DNA of 64,000 nt, taken from the NCBI GenBank assembly GCA_965198995.1, contig CBDAQG010000001.1, positions 248,001 through 312,000 of the forward strand. The letters are read 5' to 3'. Under the pieces are notes generated by a model. That model was given only the letters and a program-made list of their open reading frames with translations. It was not told the origin of the DNA and did no database searches. This document shows positions 60,549-64,000 of this stretch, piece after piece (the first letter of the stretch is position 1; the number at the start of each line of letters is the position of its first letter). Source of the stretch: CAXMMR01 sp965198995 (GTDB taxonomy: Bacteria; Pseudomonadota; Alphaproteobacteria; Acetobacterales; Acetobacteraceae). The translations under genes were made by a program, and so were the position numbers.

Positions 60549-62321
60549 ATGAGCGTTCTGCACCAGGACCAGCCCACCCAGCCGCCGGTCACCGCCTTCG
60601 GGCCGGACTTCCCCTTCGCCTATGACGACTGGCTGGCCCATCCGGCCGGCCTCGGCCGCCTGCCCGCCGAGCGCCACGGCCAGGAGGTCGCGGTCGTCGG
60701 TGGCGGCTTGGCCGGCATGGTCGCCGCCTACGAGCTGATGCGCCTCGGCCTCAAGCCGGTGCTCTACGAGGCCGGCCGCATCGGCGGCCGCCTGCGCTCC
60801 GAGCCGTTCGACGGCGGCTCCGGCCTGATCGCCGAGCTCGGCGGCATGCGCTTCCCCACCTCGTCGACCGGCTTCTACCACTACCTCGACGCGATGGGAT
60901 TGCAGAGCGAGCCGTTCCCCAACCCGCTCGGCCCGACCACGCCGAGCACGCTGATCGACCTCGAAGGCGAGCAGCTCTACGTCGAACCGACCGACCCGCT
61001 GCCGACCCTGCTGCGCGAGATCTCGGAGGCCTGGCGCGACGCGCTGGAGGATGGCGTCTCCTTCACCGCCCTGCAGCGGGCGATCCGCCACCGCGACGTC
61101 GCCGAGCTCAAGCGGCAGTGGAACGCCATCGTGCCGCTCTGGGACGAGCGCACCTTCTACGACTACGTCGCCAGCTCGCGCGCCTTCCAGCGCCACAGCT
61201 TCCGCCACCGCGAGATTTTCGGCCAGGTCGGCTTCGGCACCGGCGGCTGGGACAGCGACTTCCCGAACTCGATGCTCGAGATCCTGCGCGTCGTCTCGAC
61301 CAACCTCGACGAGGACCAACGCCTCGTCGTCGGCGGCGCCGAGCAACTGCCGCGCCGGCTCTGGACGGCAACGCCCGACGACTGCGCCCACTGGCCGCGC
61401 GGCACCTCGCTCGCAAGCCTGCACCAGGGCGCGCCACGGCCCGGCGTCGTGCGGATCGCACGCGCGCACGAAGTCGTGCGGATCGCACGCGCGCACCAAG
61501 CCGTGCGGATCGCACGCGCCCACGAAGCCGTGCCGATCGCACGCGTCCATCAAGCTGCCGCGGACGCACCGATCGAGGTCACCGACCGCTGGGGCGCCAG
61601 CCGGCGCTACCCGGCGGTGCTGGTCACCTGCCAGTCCTGGCTGCTGACCACCCATGTCCGCGTCGAGGAGGAGCTGTTCAGCCACAACCTGTGGATGGCG
61701 CTCGACCGCACCCGCTACATGCAGAGCTCGAAGACCTTCGTCATGGTCGACCGCCCGTTCTGGCGCGACCGCGATCCGGAAACCGGCCGCCACGTCATGA
61801 GCATGACGCTCACCGACCGGCTGACCCGCGGCACCTACCTGTTCGACCACGGCGCCGACCGTCCGGCGGTGATCTGCCTGTCGTATTCCTGGATGAGCGA
61901 CGCGCTCAAGGTGCTGCCGCTCCCCGTCGAGCAGCGCGTCGACCTGATGCTGCAGGCGCTGCGCCGCGTCTACCCCAAGGTCGACATCGCCGCCCACGTG
62001 ATCGGCAACCCGATCACCGTGTCCTGGGAGAACGACCCGAACTTCCTCGGCGCCTTCAAGGGCGCGCTGCCGGGACACTATCGTTACAACAGGCGCATGT
62101 TCTGCCACTTCATGCAGGACCGCGCGCCGCCCTCGCAGCGCGGCATCTTCCTGGCCGGCGACGGCATCTCCTGGACGCCGGCCTGGGCCGAAGGCGCAAT
62201 CCAGACGGCGCTGAACGCCGTCTGGGGCATCGTCCACCAGCTCGGCGGCGCCTCCCACCCGGACAACCCCGGCCCGGGTGATCAGTTTGAAGCTTTGCAG
62301 CCGGTGGCGTTGAGTGAGTAA
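60549..62321 (+). CDS. FAD-dependent amine oxidase-like protein with an internal 27-bp repeat
   Basis: ATG 60549 gives 590 residues. AVVGGGLAGMVAAYELMRLG and YEAGRIGGRLRSEPFDG are the FAD-binding start, GLIAELGGMRFPTSSTGFYHYL a conserved amine-oxidase segment, and IFLAGDGISWTPAWAEGAIQTA the C-terminal FAD block. This pattern fits L-amino-acid or tryptophan-type flavin oxidases. Residues 301-336 are four nine-residue units (VRIARAHEV type) inserted into the substrate-domain region. The N-terminal 50 residues are not a signal peptide. Substrate is unknown. Confidence 0.85.
   Translation: MSVLHQDQPTQPPVTAFGPDFPFAYDDWLAHPAGLGRLPAERHGQEVAVVGGGLAGMVAAYELMRLGLKPVLYEAGRIGGRLRSEPFDGGSGLIAELGGMRFPTSSTGFYHYLDAMGLQSEPFPNPLGPTTPSTLIDLEGEQLYVEPTDPLPTLLREISEAWRDALEDGVSFTALQRAIRHRDVAELKRQWNAIVPLWDERTFYDYVASSRAFQRHSFRHREIFGQVGFGTGGWDSDFPNSMLEILRVVSTNLDEDQRLVVGGAEQLPRRLWTATPDDCAHWPRGTSLASLHQGAPRPGVVRIARAHEVVRIARAHQAVRIARAHEAVPIARVHQAAADAPIEVTDRWGASRRYPAVLVTCQSWLLTTHVRVEEELFSHNLWMALDRTRYMQSSKTFVMVDRPFWRDRDPETGRHVMSMTLTDRLTRGTYLFDHGADRPAVICLSYSWMSDALKVLPLPVEQRVDLMLQALRRVYPKVDIAAHVIGNPITVSWENDPNFLGAFKGALPGHYRYNRRMFCHFMQDRAPPSQRGIFLAGDGISWTPAWAEGAIQTALNAVWGIVHQLGGASHPDNPGPGDQFEALQPVALSE
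61449..61556 (+). repeat. 27-bp tandem repeat, four copies, inside the amine oxidase gene
   Basis: Units begin GTGCGGATCGCACGCGCGCA and encode VRIARAHEV, VRIARAHQA, VRIARAHEA and VPIARVHQA. Each unit contains the near-palindrome GTGCGGATCGCAC. The array keeps frame; the last copy has diverged. Confidence 0.92.
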
Positions 62322-62322
62322 A

Positions 62323-62435
62323 AAAACCCTTCTTTAAAAAAGAAGAAAAAAGTTAGAACGGCGCCACCGCAACTCGTATTGGGCAAAAGTTTTTTGGTTC
62401 TTTTTTTCAAAAAAGAACCGCTTGCTTTCTTTACC
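62323..62435. repeat. Type A repeat (variant)
   Basis: The left half is degraded (CTTCTTTAAAAAAGAAGAAAAAAGTT). The right half keeps GGGCAAAAGTTTTTTGG and GGTTCTTTTTTTCAAAAAAG plus AACC, followed by GCTTGCTTTC. It lies just before the protease gene. Confidence 0.8.
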
Positions 62436-62452
62436 AAAGGAAAAACAGAAGC

Positions 62453-63379
62453 ATGCGCGTCATATCAAGCCTGATCGCCGCCCTGATCGTCACCCTGCCG
62501 ACCGCCTTGCGGGCCGAGGATGGCTGCAGCCTGGTCTGGCACTCGACAATCCCTGTGCTGATGCGCGAGGGGCATGCGACGGTGCCGGTTCAGCTTGAAG
62601 GCCAGGTCGTCGGCATGATGATCGACACCGGCGCCGCGGACAGCATGATCACGCCGCAAGCTGCCGCCCAGCTCGGCTTGCGACCGATCAAGGACTATCC
62701 GCGCTCGGCCATGGTCGGCGGCGTCGACGGCGGCGCGTTTTTTGAGATCGACCAAGTCCACACCATGGTGCTGGGCGGCGTCACCTACCGAAACATCGCG
62801 GTCTGGCAGAGCGCGCTGAACGGCCGGCTCGGCCGCCCGTCCGAGGAGCCGGTCGCGGGCATCATCGGCGCTGACCTGCTGGCCCATTACGACGTGGCGC
62901 TGGACGAACCGGGCAGCACGCTCAGGCTCTACACCGCGCCTTCCGGCTGCGGCCGCATCGCGCCACCGGACGCGGCAACGAACCCGACGCGCTGGACCAC
63001 GGTGCCGTTCGAGCTCGGCGACGGTGACGCGCTGCTGGTCCAGGTGATGGTGAACGGCCAACCCATCCGCGCGATGCTGGACACCGGCGCCGGTGGAACT
63101 CTGCTGAACCCGGCAGTGGCGCGCCGCATCGGCCTGGCGACGGCTGGCAACGCTCTGAGGATCGGCGGCATCGGGGAGGACAGCCTGTCCGGAACACGGC
63201 AGCGCGCCGCCAGCCTGTCCATCGGCGGCGTGACCTTGAAGGACGTGCCGCTCCTGGTGGCCACCCAAGACGTGCCGGGTCTGCGAGGAGCGGACATGCT
63301 GCTCGGCGCCTCTCTACTCACGCACGTGCCAGTGATGATCTCGTATCGCAGCCACACGCTGTGGCTGAAAGCGCCGTGA
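62453..63379 (+). CDS. Exported protein with two retropepsin-like aspartic protease domains
   Basis: The product has 308 residues with a signal peptide (1-21). Two similar halves carry an aspartic-protease-type motif: GMMIDTGAADSMIT (about residue 58) and RAMLDTGAGGTLLN (about residue 206). Each is followed by a hydrophobic GLR/GLA and a later GIIGADLL or MLLGASLL block, as in clan AA retropepsin-like (gag-polyprotein) proteins. Two DTG lobes in one chain could form a pepsin-like active site without dimerisation. It would act in the periplasm. Substrate is unknown. Confidence 0.85.
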   Translation: MRVISSLIAALIVTLPTALRAEDGCSLVWHSTIPVLMREGHATVPVQLEGQVVGMMIDTGAADSMITPQAAAQLGLRPIKDYPRSAMVGGVDGGAFFEIDQVHTMVLGGVTYRNIAVWQSALNGRLGRPSEEPVAGIIGADLLAHYDVALDEPGSTLRLYTAPSGCGRIAPPDAATNPTRWTTVPFELGDGDALLVQVMVNGQPIRAMLDTGAGGTLLNPAVARRIGLATAGNALRIGGIGEDSLSGTRQRAASLSIGGVTLKDVPLLVATQDVPGLRGADMLLGASLLTHVPVMISYRSHTLWLKAP

Positions 63380-63409
63380 GGCATTGTGCCTCTGGTTCGC
63401 TGGACGGGT

Positions 63410-63600
63410 ATGACGATCAATGATCCCCGCGTTGTCGCCGAAGTCACGGCCCTGGTCAGTCGTTACGACGACGCTCTGGTCGAGAACGACGTCCAGACGC
63501 TCAAGGCGCTGTTCTGGAACAGCGAACTGACGCTTCGCTGCGGCGCTCACCAGAAAGCCTATGGCGCGGACGCCATCGCGGCGTCCACCCGATGGCCAAC
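63410..63600 (+). pseudogene. AtzH-like (DUF3225) gene fragment
   Basis: From ATG 63410 about 58 residues match the N-terminal half of AtzH-like proteins (DPRVVAEVTALVSRYDDALV, LKALFWNSELTLRCGAHQKA, YGADAIAA). After about 63590 the similarity ends, although the frame stays open to 63901 over the minus-strand EAL gene. The nuclear-transport-factor-2-like fold would be incomplete, so the gene is probably truncated by a deletion. Confidence 0.6.
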
Positions 63601-63662
63601 ACTGGCCCGGTCGGCTGCTGCGCCAAATCATGCAGGTGTCGGTCTCGCCCGACGCTGCAGTC

Positions 63663-64000
63663 TCACGAAGAAAACCCAGCTTCCAGCTCGGCCACCCGGG
63701 GCTCTACCAGCGGCCAAGCCGTGCCGCACGGCGCCCCAACAGCTCCCAGCGAGGATGCGACAGGGATCGCGACGGCACCATCGACGAGCCGGCCCGGCTG
63801 CCCCGCCTCGGCAAACTGTCGCAGGTAAGCCGGGATGGCCGTCTCCGGCATCGGACGACCAAACAGCCAACCCTGGCCGACGTCGCAGCCGAGTTCGCTG
63901 AGCAGCGCCAGGGTCTCGGGTTCTTCGACGCCCTCGGCCACCGTGGTCAGCCCAAGGCTGCGCCCAAGTCCGATCACCGCGGCCACGATCGTGCGGCTGT
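63663..64000 (-). CDS. EAL-domain protein, C-terminal end (rest beyond window)
   Basis: The minus-strand frame is open to the window edge. Visible residues read SRTIVAAVIGLGRSLGLTTV, then AEGVEEPETLALLSELGCDV, then GQGWLFGRPMPETAIPAYLR, the last part of a c-di-GMP phosphodiesterase domain with the catalytic Glu of AEGVE. A short tail follows. Whether a GGDEF or sensor domain precedes it cannot be seen. It differs from the GGDEF-EAL protein at 54703. Confidence 0.88.
   Translation of the reverse strand, partial: SRTIVAAVIGLGRSLGLTTVAEGVEEPETLALLSELGCDVGQGWLFGRPMPETAIPAYLRQFAEAGQPGRLVDGAVAIPVASSLGAVGAPCGTAWPLVEPRVAELEAGFSS

Noticed and set aside
58890..62258. Minus-strand open frame of 1122 codons opposite chvG and the amine oxidase
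   Set aside because: It is a GC-rich shadow: low-complexity Ala/Gly/Arg/Val/Asp composition, no motif, and it crosses two well-supported genes and a repeat.

Overview
The window is GC-rich DNA from an alphaproteobacterium, most likely a member of the Acetobacteraceae or a close relative in the Rhodospirillales. Evidence for this is a class I lysyl-tRNA synthetase, a ChvG/ChvI-type two-component pair, a GTTC-N7-GTTC LexA box of the alphaproteobacterial type, a C30 carotenoid cluster, and two families of intergenic repeats that resemble elements scattered through acetic-acid-bacterium genomes. The taxonomic call is inference; no rRNA or marker phylogeny is available here.

Positions 1-9319 hold the right-hand end of a contractile-tail prophage (or a tailocin). 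The order is Mu-like: baseplate hub, spike, gp25-like wedge, J-like wedge, gp48-like protein, glycine-rich fibre. It is followed by a GH108 lysozyme, two small membrane proteins and two exported proteins, one an SGNH hydrolase. No capsid, terminase, integrase or attachment site is in view. From 9311 to 18852 come housekeeping and small genes: a Nudix-like protein, a stress-type protein, an MFS carrier, an S24-type repressor next to an SOS-controlled small gene, pyrD with a HAD phosphatase, a DUF423 protein and an RlmM-like methyltransferase, then a Panacea-domain gene coupled to a small membrane protein (a candidate toxin-antitoxin pair).

18898-23050 is a surface-sugar locus (aminotransferase, WbpM/PglF-type dehydratase, divergent WecA-like transferase). 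23116-26703 carries an exported protein, a MarR regulator, an M17 aminopeptidase and an SDR. 26944-32492 is a compact C30 carotenoid operon (crtN, crtP, PlsC-type acyltransferase, crtQ, DUF2141) running into an S9 peptidase. 34903-46735 contains rmuC, an MFS exporter, the lysK-mprF-like-glgX operon, a DinG-like Fe-S helicase and a TerB-like protein. 47312-53694 has an unusual two-domain protein, an aldo/keto reductase, tRNA-Met, and a MarR-OmpR-EnvZ operon divergent from ilvE.

54025-64000 has a decayed IS5-type transposase, a GGDEF-EAL protein, a HugZ-like protein, the ChvI/ChvG pair, an FAD amine oxidase with an internal repeat, a tandem aspartic protease, an AtzH-like fragment and the end of another EAL protein.

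The strongest sequence-level signals not explained by genes are two intergenic repeat families. Type A is AT-rich: 15-bp inverted arms around a variable centre, flanked by T/A hairpins, at 32496, 37387, 51224, 60450 and 62323. Type B is GC-rich multi-hairpin DNA at 1903, 18507, 22004, 30880, 34751 and 48474. Several of them run into coding sequence. Three in-frame tandem repeats (18, 27 and 15 bp) also occur.
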